Positions 18,466-26,316 of a stretch of DNA of 47,938 nt are shown here, one piece after another. The translations under genes were made by a program, and so were the position numbers. Each line of letters opens with the position of its first letter. Within the stretch, counting starts at the first letter, position 1. This stretch comes from Deltaproteobacteria bacterium Ga0077550 (lineage in GTDB: Bacteria; Myxococcota_A; Polyangia; Nannocystales; Nannocystaceae), in NCBI GenBank assembly GCA_001464385.1, contig LNFB01000211.1, positions 1 through 47,938 of the forward strand. Direction: 5' to 3'. The notes under the pieces are model-generated. The model was not told the DNA's origin. It ran no database searches and was given only the letters and a program-made list of their open reading frames with translations.

Positions 18466-19482
18466 TCAGCGGGGACCAAGCGCGAGGCGCAGCGCCCGGA
18501 CGAGCTCACCGGCGCTGCGGTGTCGGTCACCCCGGCGCTTCGCGAACGCGCGCGCGAACACGCGGTCCGCCGCGCGGAGCTCGGGCCGGAACTGCGAGAT
18601 CGGTTCGGGCGGATCGTTGAGCTGACGCGCGATGACCTGCGCGATGGAGTCGGCGGCCAGCGGTGGGCGACCGGCGAGCAGCTCGTAGGCGACGGTCGCG
18701 AAGGCGTAGACGTCGCTGGCGCGATCGGGCGTGACCGCCAGCCCGCACGCGAGCTCGGGCGCGAGGTACAGCGGCGTGCCGCGGACGCTGCCGCTGCGGG
18801 TGCGGCAGCTCGGCCCGTACGGGTGCGCGAGCCCGAAGTCCGCGAGGACGACGCGACCGTGCCCGAGCAGGATGTTGGTCGGCTTGATGTCGCCGTGGAG
18901 GATCCCGGCGCCGTGCACCGCATCGAGACCGGCCGCGAGCGCCCGCAGCAAGCCGAGCGCGCGGGCCACCGGCAGGCGGATCGACGGTGACGCGGCGATG
19001 ACCGCCGCGAGCGTCGTGCCAGCGACGTGCTCCATCGCCAAGAACGGGACGCCGCGGTGCACACCACGATCGAGTAGCGCGACGACCATGCCGCTCGCGA
19101 CGCGCGTGACGAGCCGCGCGAGCGTGCGGCCCTCGAGGGCGAAGGCGTCGAGCGCGTCCTCGTCGACGACGTCGGGGTGCAGCAGCTTGATCGCCGCCGC
19201 GCCGCCGGTGGCGAGATCGTCGGCGAGGAAGACCTCGCCCATCGCACCGCGGCCGATCGACTTTCGGAGGAGCCATCGCCCCGCGACGCTGTCGCCCACC
19301 CTCGCCACGTGGCGCGCATCGGACGGGGCCGCGCGCTCCGCCGCGCAGCGGGGCACCGCGTACGGGCACCAGCCGGGGCAGTCCAGGGGCAGCGCGCCGT
19401 GCTCGTCGGCGCAGGGGGCCCGCGCGGCGGTACGCGGCCCCTCGACCAACGGCAGGGTCACGCGCGTGATTGCCTGGCCCAT
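18466..19482 (-). CDS. Hanks-type Ser/Thr protein kinase
   Basis: A 338-aa protein kinase. The glycine loop GRGAMGEV is at 77-84, the ATP-binding Lys99 is in AAIKLL, the catalytic loop is HGDIKPTN at 196-203 (Asp198), DFG is at 215-217 and GTPLYLAPE follows. The usual HRD arginine is Gly197, so this is a non-RD kinase that may not need activation-loop phosphorylation. No transmembrane segment or C-terminal sensor is present; the protein ends at the kinase fold. The N-terminal 60 residues hold Cys24, Cys35, Cys39 and Cys46, which could bind a metal. A TACGCT hexamer lies 8 nt before the ATG without a Shine-Dalgarno, so leaderless expression is suggested. Substrates are unknown. Confidence 0.92.
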   Translation of the reverse strand: MGQAITRVTLPLVEGPRTAARAPCADEHGALPLDCPGWCPYAVPRCAAERAAPSDARHVARVGDSVAGRWLLRKSIGRGAMGEVFLADDLATGGAAAIKLLHPDVVDEDALDAFALEGRTLARLVTRVASGMVVALLDRGVHRGVPFLAMEHVAGTTLAAVIAASPSIRLPVARALGLLRALAAGLDAVHGAGILHGDIKPTNILLGHGRVVLADFGLAHPYGPSCRTRSGSVRGTPLYLAPELACGLAVTPDRASDVYAFATVAYELLAGRPPLAADSIAQVIARQLNDPPEPISQFRPELRAADRVFARAFAKRRGDRHRSAGELVRALRLALGPR

Positions 19483-19490
19483 GCGACGCC

Positions 19491-19496
19491 AGCGTA
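19491..19496 (-). promoter_or_regulatory. Putative -10 element of the kinase gene
   Basis: The minus strand reads TACGCT, 8 nt before the ATG at 19482, with no Shine-Dalgarno. The same hexamer and similar spacing occur before the Uma2 gene. Confidence 0.42.
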
Positions 19497-19551
19497 GCGA
19501 CCCACGATGGCGCGGGGACGCGCAACGCTTGCCGCGGCCGGGCGTCGCGCC

Positions 19552-19806
19552 TCACGCCGCGCGGGAGTGGCGAGCGAGGGCGAGCGCAGCATCGTTGGCG
19601 CGGACGATCGTCGTCTCGCCGCCGCGCCGCGAGTAGGTGCCACCGAACTCCGGCACCTCGAACGCGCTCTCGCGTCGGGCCGGCGCCAGGCGCCGCACCG
19701 CCGCGCGCACGAACGCGTCCGCGCGCCGCGTCGCCGCGTCGGGATCCCAGCCGAAGAGCATCGACTCGAGGCTGGCGCACCCGGAGATTTCGGTTTCGAG
19801 GGACAT
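19552..19806 (-). CDS. Small hypothetical protein
   Basis: An 84-aa frame starting MSLETEISGC. Third positions are strongly G/C and codon choice resembles the neighbouring genes. The middle is Ala/Arg-rich helix, followed by a beta-like FEVPEFGGTYSRRGGET segment. An AGGGCGG sequence precedes the ATG. A start 21 nt upstream is possible but less supported. It lies upstream of the kinase gene on the same strand, 69 nt away. No family was recognised, no signal peptide is seen, and it may be spurious. Confidence 0.45.
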   Translation of the reverse strand: MSLETEISGCASLESMLFGWDPDAATRRADAFVRAAVRRLAPARRESAFEVPEFGGTYSRRGGETTIVRANDAALALARHSRAA

Positions 19807-20027
19807 GCCGCCCTGAAGAGCAAGCATGGTGCCGCGGAAGAAACCCGAGGGTGATCAAGGGACGCCACCGGATTGACGGCGTCCACGCTGGGCCGCACGC
19901 GGGGATTTCCGTCGCGGGCGACACGCCAATGACGGTCCGACGGACCACATCGGGCCACGGTCATTGCCGTGTCGTGCGTCGTGCCCCGCCCTCGGGTCGC
20001 TCCAACGTCGTGCCCGTCCTGGGCCTG

Positions 20028-20101
20028 TGCGCGCGGCAGGAGTCGAACCTGCGACTTTCGCCTTCGGAGGGCGACACTCTATCCAGCTGAGCTACGCGCG
20101 C
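20028..20101 (-). tRNA. tRNA-Arg (CCG)
   Basis: Read on the minus strand, a 7-bp acceptor stem of alternating G/C (20101-20095 with 20035-20029) is followed by TAGCTCAGCTGGATAGAG (D arm). The anticodon stem TCGCC/GGCGA encloses the loop CTCCGAA, giving anticodon CCG. The T arm is GCAGG-TTCGACT-CCTGC. The discriminator is A and no CCA end is encoded. Anticodon CCG reads the Arg codon CGG, common in this GC-rich genome. Confidence 0.95.
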
Positions 20102-20113
20102 GTGCGGGCGACG

Positions 20114-20142
20114 GTTCTACAGGGGGTGTCCGCGTCGCGCAA
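20114..20142 (-). promoter_or_regulatory. Putative promoter of tRNA-Arg
   Basis: On the minus strand TTGCGC (20142-20137) and TAGAAC (20119-20114) are separated by exactly 17 nt. The -10 lies 12 nt before the tRNA 5' end. This is the clearest two-element sigma-70-like promoter found in the window. Confidence 0.5.
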
Positions 20143-20275
20143 GACCACCGCGCAGGCCCGAGCACACCCCTGCCGCGCGCCCGGTTTCGCGGGGCACGGG
20201 CGGGACTCGCGGCGCCTGCCGGGGCGAACAGCCGCCCCCTGCCGCGGCGCTCCTGGCTCGGCCCGACCGCGCTGC

Positions 20276-20281
20276 TATGCT
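20276..20281 (+). promoter_or_regulatory. Putative -10 element of the four-TM protein gene
   Basis: TATGCT lies 7 nt before the ATG at 20289. The alternative in-frame ATG at 20277 falls inside this hexamer, which argues for the 20289 start and for leaderless transcription. Confidence 0.45.
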
Positions 20282-20288
20282 CGGCCCC

Positions 20289-20759
20289 ATGTGCGCATCC
20301 CTGGCCGTTGCCGCGGCGCTGCCCGACCTCGACAAGCTGCGGGAGCTGCTCGAGCGCATCCGCGAGATGCTCGCCCTCGGCGGCGTCGCGCTGGCCCTGG
20401 CGATCAGCTGTGTCTTCCTGCTCGCCTGGGTGCTGTCGCACCTGCGTCGGCCGGCCGCGATCGGCACGGCGTCGGCGTCCGGCAAGGGGCTGCTCGCGAC
20501 GATCTCGCTGTGGCTCAGCTACGGGCCGGTCGGCCTCACGCTCGTCGCGGGCCTCGGCGCCCTCGTCCCAACGCTGGCCCCCTTCACCCTCAAGAGCTTC
20601 GCGCTCGCGGTGCTGGCCGCGGCGTTCGTCTGGTGCGTCGCCGTGGCTGCGGTCTTCGCCGGTGGCACGCGCGTCCACCTCGCCCGCGCACGGCGGGCGC
20701 TGCTGTTGGCGGGCACGCCGTGGTACTGCCTCGCGGTGTACCTGAGCACGTTCCTGTGA
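20289..20759 (+). CDS. Small membrane protein, about four TM segments
   Basis: A 156-aa hydrophobic protein of no recognised family. A short amphipathic start (LPDLDKLRELLERIREML) is followed by about four predicted helices, near 32-52, 74-96, 100-120 and 133-153. The ATG at 20277 is an alternative, but it lies within the putative TATGCT promoter hexamer. The stop codon overlaps the ATG of the next gene (TGATG), so the two are translationally coupled. Function is unknown; pairing with a small TPR lipoprotein suggests an envelope role. Confidence 0.68.
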   Translation: MCASLAVAAALPDLDKLRELLERIREMLALGGVALALAISCVFLLAWVLSHLRRPAAIGTASASGKGLLATISLWLSYGPVGLTLVAGLGALVPTLAPFTLKSFALAVLAAAFVWCVAVAAVFAGGTRVHLARARRALLLAGTPWYCLAVYLSTFL

Positions 20760-21154
20760 TGCGGCTCGTCCCGGCGCTCGCGGTGCTCGTCGTCGCGTCG
20801 GCCTGTGCGCCGCGCGGGCCGAGCCACACGTCGCTGCACGTCGTCGACGGCGAGGTCGTGTACTCGACGCCGCCGCCGACGTCCGCGTATGCATCGTACC
20901 TGCGCTGTCGGCTCGCCCTCGAGGCCACGCCGCCGCGGCTCGACGAGGCGGCGGGCTACATCGAGGCCGCGATCGCGGCGGATCCCCGGGACCCGCAGCT
21001 GTGGACCGTGCAGGGGGAGATCGCGGCGCGCCGAGGGGATGGGGCTCGGGCGATGGCGTCGGTGAAGCGGGCGCTGGAGCTGGCGGACGGGTATCCGCCG
21101 GCGAAGCAGCTCGAGGCGCGGCTGGGGAAGTCGGACGCGGTCGCGGGGCCTTGA
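20759..21154 (+). CDS. Small TPR-like lipoprotein
   Basis: A 131-aa protein with a signal sequence and lipobox VVASAC (Cys about residue 16). The mature part has paired helices typical of tetratricopeptide repeats, with EAAGYIEAAIAADPRDPQLW followed by GEIAARRGDGARAMASVKRALEL. The start is fixed by the TGATG overlap with the preceding membrane-protein gene. The longer open frame from 19964 runs through the tRNA and is not coding. It probably acts as a periplasmic or outer-membrane scaffold. Family-level function is unknown. Confidence 0.7.
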   Translation: MRLVPALAVLVVASACAPRGPSHTSLHVVDGEVVYSTPPPTSAYASYLRCRLALEATPPRLDEAAGYIEAAIAADPRDPQLWTVQGEIAARRGDGARAMASVKRALELADGYPPAKQLEARLGKSDAVAGP

Positions 21155-21156
21155 GG

Positions 21157-21172
21157 GAACGCCTCGGCGTTC
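21157..21172. terminator. Candidate bidirectional hairpin between convergent genes
   Basis: A perfect inverted repeat GAACGCC/GGCGTTC lies just after the TPR lipoprotein stop and 10 nt before the end of the convergent carboxylase gene. There is no T tract, so intrinsic termination is uncertain. Confidence 0.35.
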
Positions 21173-21182
21173 GTCTCGCCCG

Positions 21183-22790
21183 CTACAGCGGAATATTGCC
21201 GTGCTTCTTCCTCGGATTGTCCTGCCGCTTGTTCTCCAACATCTTGAAGCTCTGGGCGATGCGGACGCGCGTGTCGGCCGGATCGATCACCTGGTCGACG
21301 AAGCCGAGCTCGGCCGCCTTGTAGGGGCTCGCGAACAGCTCGCGGTACTCCTCGGCGAGGCGCTTGCGCGTGGCCTCGGGATCCGCCGCGTCGGCGAGCT
21401 CGCGGCGGAAGATGATGTTCACGGCGCCCTCGGCCCCCATCACGGCGATCTCGGCCATGGGGTACGCGAGGTTGATGTCGCCACGGATGTGCTTGCTCGA
21501 CATGACGTCGTAGGCGCCGCCGTAGGCCTTGCGCGTCACGATCGTCACCTTGGGCACCGTCGCTTCGGTGAAGGCGTACAGCAGCTTGGCGCCGTGCCGG
21601 ATGATGCCGCGGTACTCCTGCTCGGTGCCGGGGAGGAAGCCGGGCACGTCGACCAGCGTCAGCAGCGGCACGTTGAAGGCGTCGCACATCCGCACGAACC
21701 GGGCGGCCTTGGTCGACGCGTCGATGTCGAGGCAGCCGGCGAGCACGAGCGGTTGATTGGCGACCACGCCGACGCTGCGACCCGCGACGCGAACGAAGCC
21801 GATCACCATGTTGCGCGCGTAGCCCTCCTGCACCTCGAGGAACTGCCCGCCATCGGCGATGGCCGTGATGATGCGGCGGATGTCGTAGGCCTTGCTCGGA
21901 TCGACGGGGACGACGTCGCGCAGCTCGGGGCAGCGCCGCTCGGGGTCGTCCGCGTTCGCCAAGGCCGGCGCGGTGCCGAGGTTGTTCGACGGCAGGAACG
22001 ACAGCAGCTGCCGCGTCATCGCCAGCGCCGCAGCCTCGTCCGCGCAGCGGAAGTGGGCCACGCCCGAGCGCTCGTTGTGCGTCGTCGCGCCGCCGAGCTG
22101 CTCCTTGGTCACCTCCTCGTGCGTCACCGTGCGGATGACGTCGGGGCCGGTGATGAACATGTAGCTGGTGTGATCGACCATCAGCACGAGGTCGGTCAGC
22201 GCAGGCGAGTACACCGCACCGCCCGCACACGGCCCGAGCACCACGGAGATCTGCGGCACCACACCCGACGCCAGCACGTTGCGCTTGAAGATCTCGGCGT
22301 AGCCGGCGAGCGACTCGACGCCCTCCTGGATCCGCGCGCCGCCCGAGTCGTTGAGCCCGATGACCGGCGCGCCGACATCCATGGCCATGTCCATGACCTT
22401 GCAGATCTTCCGCGCGTGGGCCATGCCCAGGCTGCCGCCGAAGGCCTCGGCCTGCTGCGCGAACACGAAGACGGTGCGACCGTCGACCGTGCCGTGCCCG
22501 GTCACGACGCCATCGCCGTACACCCGCTTGTCCGCCATCTGGAAGTCGCTGCAGCCGTGGGTCACGAACCGGTCGAGCTCGACGAACGAGCCCGGGTCCA
22601 ACAGCATCGCCACCCGCTCGCGCGCGGTCATGCGACCGGCCGCGTGCACGCGCTCGGCCGCGGCCGCATGGGTCGCGGCGGCGCGCTCGGCCAGCGCCGG
22701 GTCGCGCGCGGCCCTGGGCCCCGCCCCGGTGTCGGCCAGGCGCTCGCGCAACTCAAGTTCTACCCGCGGATCTCGCTTCGAATCGGCCAT
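21183..22790 (-). CDS. Acyl-CoA carboxylase, carboxyltransferase beta subunit (propionyl-CoA type)
   Basis: A 535-aa biotin-dependent carboxyltransferase. It transfers carboxyl from carboxybiotin to an acyl-CoA, most likely propionyl-CoA to methylmalonyl-CoA or a related substrate. Both crotonase-like halves are present. Signatures are GVVTGHG near 105, [23 protein letters not shown] near 145, [16 protein letters not shown] and FITGPDV in the N-half, and [15 protein letters not shown] and [24 protein letters not shown] in the C-half. Length and motifs match PccB and related AccD subunits. The biotin carboxylase alpha partner is not in the window. The ATG at 22790 lies 19 nt after hisB; a TACTCT hexamer 11 nt upstream hints at an internal promoter. 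Confidence 0.93.
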   Translation of the reverse strand: MADSKRDPRVELELRERLADTGAGPRAARDPALAERAAATHAAAAERVHAAGRMTARERVAMLLDPGSFVELDRFVTHGCSDFQMADKRVYGDGVVTGHGTVDGRTVFVFAQQAEAFGGSLGMAHARKICKVMDMAMDVGAPVIGLNDSGGARIQEGVESLAGYAEIFKRNVLASGVVPQISVVLGPCAGGAVYSPALTDLVLMVDHTSYMFITGPDVIRTVTHEEVTKEQLGGATTHNERSGVAHFRCADEAAALAMTRQLLSFLPSNNLGTAPALANADDPERRCPELRDVVPVDPSKAYDIRRIITAIADGGQFLEVQEGYARNMVIGFVRVAGRSVGVVANQPLVLAGCLDIDASTKAARFVRMCDAFNVPLLTLVDVPGFLPGTEQEYRGIIRHGAKLLYAFTEATVPKVTIVTRKAYGGAYDVMSSKHIRGDINLAYPMAEIAVMGAEGAVNIIFRRELADAADPEATRKRLAEEYRELFASPYKAAELGFVDQVIDPADTRVRIAQSFKMLENKRQDNPRKKHGNIPL

Positions 22791-22801
22791 CGGCGGCGCC
22801 G

Positions 22802-22807
22802 AGAGTA
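22802..22807 (-). promoter_or_regulatory. Putative internal -10 element before the carboxylase gene
   Basis: The minus strand reads TACTCT in the 19-nt gap between hisB and the carboxyltransferase gene, 11 nt before the ATG, with no Shine-Dalgarno. It may allow expression independent of the chaperone-hisB transcript. Confidence 0.3.
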
Positions 22808-22809
22808 GA

Positions 22810-23427
22810 TCAGAGCGCGCCCTTGGTCGATGGCACGTCGGTGATCGCACCGTCCGGGCCGCACGCCATGCGCAGCGCACGGGCGAAGGCCTTGAACGTC
22901 GCCTCGACCACGTGGTGGCAGTTCCCGCCGCTGCGCAGGTGCAGGTGCAGGTTCATGCGCCCGGCGACGACGACCGCGCCGAAGAACTCCTTGACCAGGT
23001 CGCAGTCGAACGTGCCGACCCACCGCCCCGCGATGACGGGGATGTCGAAGACCAGGTAGGGGCGGCCGCCGAGGTCGATGGCGGCGTCGACGAGGGTCTC
23101 GTCCATCGCCAGGGAGAAGCACCCGTAGCGGGTGATGCCCGCGCGGTCGCCCAGGGCCTGGTCGAGCGCGGCGCCGAGCACGAGCCCCGTGTCCTCGACC
23201 GTGTGGTGGGCGTCGACCTCGAGGTCGCCCTCCGCGTCGAGTTCGAGCGCCATCGCCGAGTGCTTCGCCAGCGCCTCGAGCATGTGCGAGAAGAACGGCA
23301 CGCCGGTCTTCACCTTGGCCGGCGCCGGCGCGTCGCCGGGCACGGTGAGCGACAGCGCGATGCGGGTCTCGCGGGTGACCCGCTCGACGGTGGCGCGGCG
23401 GATCGTGGACGGCGGGCCCGCGTTCAC
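22810..23427 (-). CDS. hisB: Imidazoleglycerol-phosphate dehydratase
   Basis: A 205-aa monofunctional HisB that dehydrates imidazole glycerol phosphate to imidazole acetol phosphate in histidine biosynthesis. It has the family N-terminus [14 protein letters not shown], the FFSHMLEAL segment, and the manganese-binding [10 protein letters not shown] and C-terminal [16 protein letters not shown] repeats. No phosphatase domain is fused. The GTG start at 23427 overlaps the stop of the DnaJ gene as GTGA, so it is translationally coupled to it; the longer frame to 23538 is rejected. Its placement between chaperone genes and a carboxylase rather than in a his operon is unusual. No other his gene is in the window. 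Confidence 0.95.
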   Translation of the reverse strand: MNAGPPSTIRRATVERVTRETRIALSLTVPGDAPAPAKVKTGVPFFSHMLEALAKHSAMALELDAEGDLEVDAHHTVEDTGLVLGAALDQALGDRAGITRYGCFSLAMDETLVDAAIDLGGRPYLVFDIPVIAGRWVGTFDCDLVKEFFGAVVVAGRMNLHLHLRSGGNCHHVVEATFKAFARALRMACGPDGAITDVPSTKGAL

Positions 23428-23969
23428 CGAGGACCCCCGAGCACGGACGCCGCCCGCGGATGGTTGCGGATCTCGTCGAGCAACGCGAGCAACGGCGGCG
23501 CCTGCTCGAGGCCGAGCCCGAGCTCGACGTCGATCCACGCGCCGCGGAGGTCCTGTCGCTCGAGCTTGACCCGCGCCGAGCGCAGGTAGATCCGGGCGAA
23601 CGCGCTCGCGACCTGCCGCTCCTCGGGGCTGGAGCGCCGCGCCCTCGCGGTCTCCGAGAGCCGGTTCTGTCCCCGCACACGGGCCTCGTCGTAGGCCGCG
23701 CGCAGCTCGGGATCACACAGCACGTTGTAGGCCTCGGTCATGCGCTTGTAGACCTCGTACGCCATCGCCTTGACGTCCTCGCCCGCGGAGAAGACGTAGC
23801 GATCGGGGTGGAACCGCTGGGCCCGCTCGTGGAAGGCCTCGCGCACCGCGACGTAGTCGCAGCCCGGGCGCAGGCCGAGGTAGTCGTAGTAGCTCGCGGT
23901 CGGCAAGCTCGCGTGCAGCATCTCGACCTGGCGGTTGCGATCCTCGTCCACTGCGGTTGCATCCCTCAC
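23424..23969 (-). CDS. DnaJ-domain co-chaperone
   Basis: A 181-aa protein. The J domain spans about 25-92 (YYDYLGL... to ...LCDPELRAAYDEA) and has an intact HPD motif at 54-56, needed to stimulate Hsp70 ATPase. The rest (about 95-181) is helical with an arginine-rich stretch and a TPR-like segment (RIYLRSARVKLERQDLRGAW). There is no Gly/Phe region, zinc domain or CTD, so it is a type III J protein. The GTG start at 23969 overlaps the Hsp70 stop as GTGA, and its own stop overlaps the hisB GTG the same way. It is therefore the dedicated partner of the adjacent short Hsp70. Confidence 0.88.
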   Translation of the reverse strand: MRDATAVDEDRNRQVEMLHASLPTASYYDYLGLRPGCDYVAVREAFHERAQRFHPDRYVFSAGEDVKAMAYEVYKRMTEAYNVLCDPELRAAYDEARVRGQNRLSETARARRSSPEERQVASAFARIYLRSARVKLERQDLRGAWIDVELGLGLEQAPPLLALLDEIRNHPRAASVLGGPR

Positions 23970-25600
23970 GGGCCCGGCACCAGCGTCTTGCCGCGGGCGA
24001 CCGCGCCCGCCTCGCCGCCCATGCGCGAGGCCATCGCCGCGACCTCTTGATCGTCGAGCCCGCCGAGCACCCGCATCGTCGCGCTCTGGCGGGCGCCGGT
24101 GACCTGGTCGACCGCGCGGACCTCGATGATGCCGTCGGCGTTGATCTCGAACGTCACCGCGATCGTGACCTCGCCGCGTGGCGCCTCGCGGAGCCCCGAC
24201 AACGTCAGCTCGCCCAGCTTGTGGTTGGACTCGAAGTCCTCGGACTCGCCCTGACAGACCTGGATCCGCACGAAGCGTTGGTTGTCCGCCGTGGTGGTGA
24301 ACAGCCGGGTCTGCTCGACCGGGATCGCGGTGTTGCGCGCGATGACCATGTCCACGAAGCCGCCCAGCGTTCGGACCCCGAGGCTGCGCGGCGTGACGTC
24401 GAGCAGCACCGCGGAGTTCGGGATCGCGGCGAAGTTGCCCGTGGACGTCGAGATCGGCACCAGCGAGCCGAGCAGCGCCGCGCCCTGGATCGCCGCGCCC
24501 ACGGCCACCACGCTCATCGGGTTGATCGCCGTCTGCGCGGGCTTGCCGAACACCTGCGCGACGATCTCGCGGACCAGGGGCAGCCGCGTGGTCCCGCCGA
24601 CCAGCACGATCTCGTCGATCTGCTGCGGCGCCAGCCCGGCGACCCGCAGCGCGTCGATGCACACCGGCACGGTGCGGCGCACGATGGGCTCGATGTGCCA
24701 GCGCAGATCGGCCTCCGACAGGGCGAACTCGAGCCCGCGGCCATCGACGACGTCGTCGACGCGGATGCCGCTGCTGAAGTTCTCGGACAGGTCGATCTTC
24801 ACCTGCTCCGCGACGGCGCGCAGTCGCTCCATCCCGATGCTGCGGCTGCGCACGGGCACGCCGTGCTGGCGCTCGAACGCGTGGACCATCAGGCCCATCA
24901 CGGCCTCGTCGATGTCGTCGCCGCCGAGGAACATCTCGCCGGAGGTCGCGAGCACCTCGAACACGTTGCGCGTGATCTGGAGGATGGTGACGTCGAACGT
25001 GCCGCCGCCGAAGTCGTAGACCGCGATGCGGCGGTCGGTGTCCTCGATGTAGCCGTAGGCGAGCGCGGCCGCGGTCGGCTCGTTGATGACGCGGATCACG
25101 TCCAGCCCGGCGAGCCGGGCGGCGATGCGCGTCGCGCTGCGCTGCGCGTCGGTGAAGTTGGCCGGGACCGCGATGACCGCCTTGGTCGCCGCCTGCCCGA
25201 GCGCCTCCTCGGCCATCTCGCGCAGGTACGTGAGGATGTTGGCCGCGATCTCGACCGGGCTCAGCAGGCGGCCGCCGAGCTCGATGAGCACCGCCTCGTT
25301 GGGCCCCTCGACGATGCGGTAGGGCATCGTCTCGCGCATGCGCTGGACCTCGGTCGCCCCGAAGCGGCGGCCGATGAGCCGCTTGCTGCTGAAGACCACC
25401 TGGGACGGGTCCACCGCGCGGCGCTGCTTGGCCCGGTTGCCGACGATGAGCCGGCCGTCGGGCATCGCCGCGACCACAGAGGGGATGATGCGGTCGTCGC
25501 CCCGTCGGACCACCGACGCACGGCCGCCGCGCACCACCGCGCACGCGGAGTTCGTGGTGCCTAGATCGATGCCCAGCACCGGCTCGGACTCGGCCGTCAT
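23966..25600 (-). CDS. Short Hsp70/DnaK-like chaperone
   Basis: A 544-aa Hsp70 paralogue. The ATPase domain (about 1-375) has GIDLGTTNS near 10, VPANFTDAQR near 145, INEPTAAALAYGY, and the phosphate loop VYDFGGGTFDV. The substrate-binding beta domain (about 380-500) is present (LLDVTPRSLGVRT, IPVEQTRLFTT). The C-terminal helical lid is nearly absent compared with the about 640-aa DnaK, and the protein ends shortly after VLGGLDDQEVAAMA. It is thus a specialised paralogue, not the housekeeping DnaK. It heads an operon with its J partner, hisB and a carboxylase gene. A TACACT hexamer 9 nt before the ATG suggests leaderless initiation. No CIRCE element was seen. Confidence 0.92.
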   Translation of the reverse strand: MTAESEPVLGIDLGTTNSACAVVRGGRASVVRRGDDRIIPSVVAAMPDGRLIVGNRAKQRRAVDPSQVVFSSKRLIGRRFGATEVQRMRETMPYRIVEGPNEAVLIELGGRLLSPVEIAANILTYLREMAEEALGQAATKAVIAVPANFTDAQRSATRIAARLAGLDVIRVINEPTAAALAYGYIEDTDRRIAVYDFGGGTFDVTILQITRNVFEVLATSGEMFLGGDDIDEAVMGLMVHAFERQHGVPVRSRSIGMERLRAVAEQVKIDLSENFSSGIRVDDVVDGRGLEFALSEADLRWHIEPIVRRTVPVCIDALRVAGLAPQQIDEIVLVGGTTRLPLVREIVAQVFGKPAQTAINPMSVVAVGAAIQGAALLGSLVPISTSTGNFAAIPNSAVLLDVTPRSLGVRTLGGFVDMVIARNTAIPVEQTRLFTTTADNQRFVRIQVCQGESEDFESNHKLGELTLSGLREAPRGEVTIAVTFEINADGIIEVRAVDQVTGARQSATMRVLGGLDDQEVAAMASRMGGEAGAVARGKTLVPGP

Positions 25601-25609
25601 CGCGTCGTG

Positions 25610-25615
25610 AGTGTA
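25610..25615 (-). promoter_or_regulatory. Putative -10 element of the Hsp70 operon
   Basis: The minus strand reads TACACT, 9 nt before the ATG at 25600, with no Shine-Dalgarno. It is the same hexamer as before the ChaN-like and class III ADH genes. No heat-shock -35 or CIRCE inverted repeat is evident. Confidence 0.42.
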
Positions 25616-25728
25616 TCAGGCCGCGGCTTGGCGCCGCGAAAACCGGCGACGAACGGCCACGTGCCCCGGCGGGGCCTCGGGTTTCCGCCTCGGAGTGGGC
25701 CCGCGCGCACGCGAGGGTGGCGCGCGCT

Positions 25729-26316
25729 CTAGACCGGGGACTCGGGCACGAAGACGATGTCGCCGGGCTCGAGCGCGAAGTCCTGGCCCCGGCTCTCGAG
25801 GATCGCGGTGACGTCGATCTCGAAGGTCTGGCGGCCCTTGTCGGTCTGGCGGATGAGCTTCACCCGCCGCGGCATCGCCAGGGGGTTCATGCCGCCGGCC
25901 TGCGAGATCGCCTGCATCACGGTCATGCCGGGCTTGTAGGGCAGCGAGCCGGCCTCCTTGACCTGCCCGAGCACGCTGACCTCGCGGTTCTGCCGCTCGG
26001 TGACGCGCACGGTGACCTGCGGCTGCTTGAGCCAGCCCGACTGCAGCTCGAGCTCGATCTTTTCCGCGATCGCGGCGCCCGTCTTGCCGCGGACCTCGAC
26101 GTCGCCGATCCACGGGAAGCGGATCTTGCCGTCGTCGCTCACCTCGTAGGGCCCGCTGATGTCGTCGTGCTCGCGCACGCGGATCTCGATGATGTCGCCG
26201 GGGCCGAGGGTGCGGTTCTCGGGCGTCGCGGCGGGCGGCAGCGTGAGCGTGGGGTTCGTCGGCCGGCACGCCGCGAGCAGCAGCACGACGCCGAGCCCCA
26301 GGCGCGCGCGGGTCAT
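25729..26316 (-). CDS. Short polysaccharide export (OPX/Wza-family) lipoprotein
   Basis: A 195-aa lipoprotein with lipobox LLAAC (Cys17). It has a poly-export domain (about 37-112, with GPGDIIEIRV and DGKIRFPWIGDV) and one SLBB domain (about 113-190, with EVSVLGQVKEAGSLPY). It lacks the second SLBB repeats and the C-terminal amphipathic helix that form the outer-membrane pore in Wza. Such minimal OPX proteins are proposed to rely on a separate beta-barrel porin. The gene directly upstream encodes a probable barrel, and the two overlap as ATGA, which fits. The ATG at 26316 was chosen over a longer frame to 26847 because of the lipobox. It is the last gene of the 16-kb block. Confidence 0.9.
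   Translation of the reverse strand: MTRARLGLGVVLLLAACRPTNPTLTLPPAATPENRTLGPGDIIEIRVREHDDISGPYEVSDDGKIRFPWIGDVEVRGKTGAAIAEKIELELQSGWLKQPQVTVRVTERQNREVSVLGQVKEAGSLPYKPGMTVMQAISQAGGMNPLAMPRRVKLIRQTDKGRQTFEIDVTAILESRGQDFALEPGDIVFVPESPV

Noticed and set aside
23424..25544. 706-aa frame joining the DnaJ protein to upstream sequence
   Set aside because: The N-terminal part is the Hsp70 gene in another frame. The GTGA overlap at 23966-23969 marks the real start.
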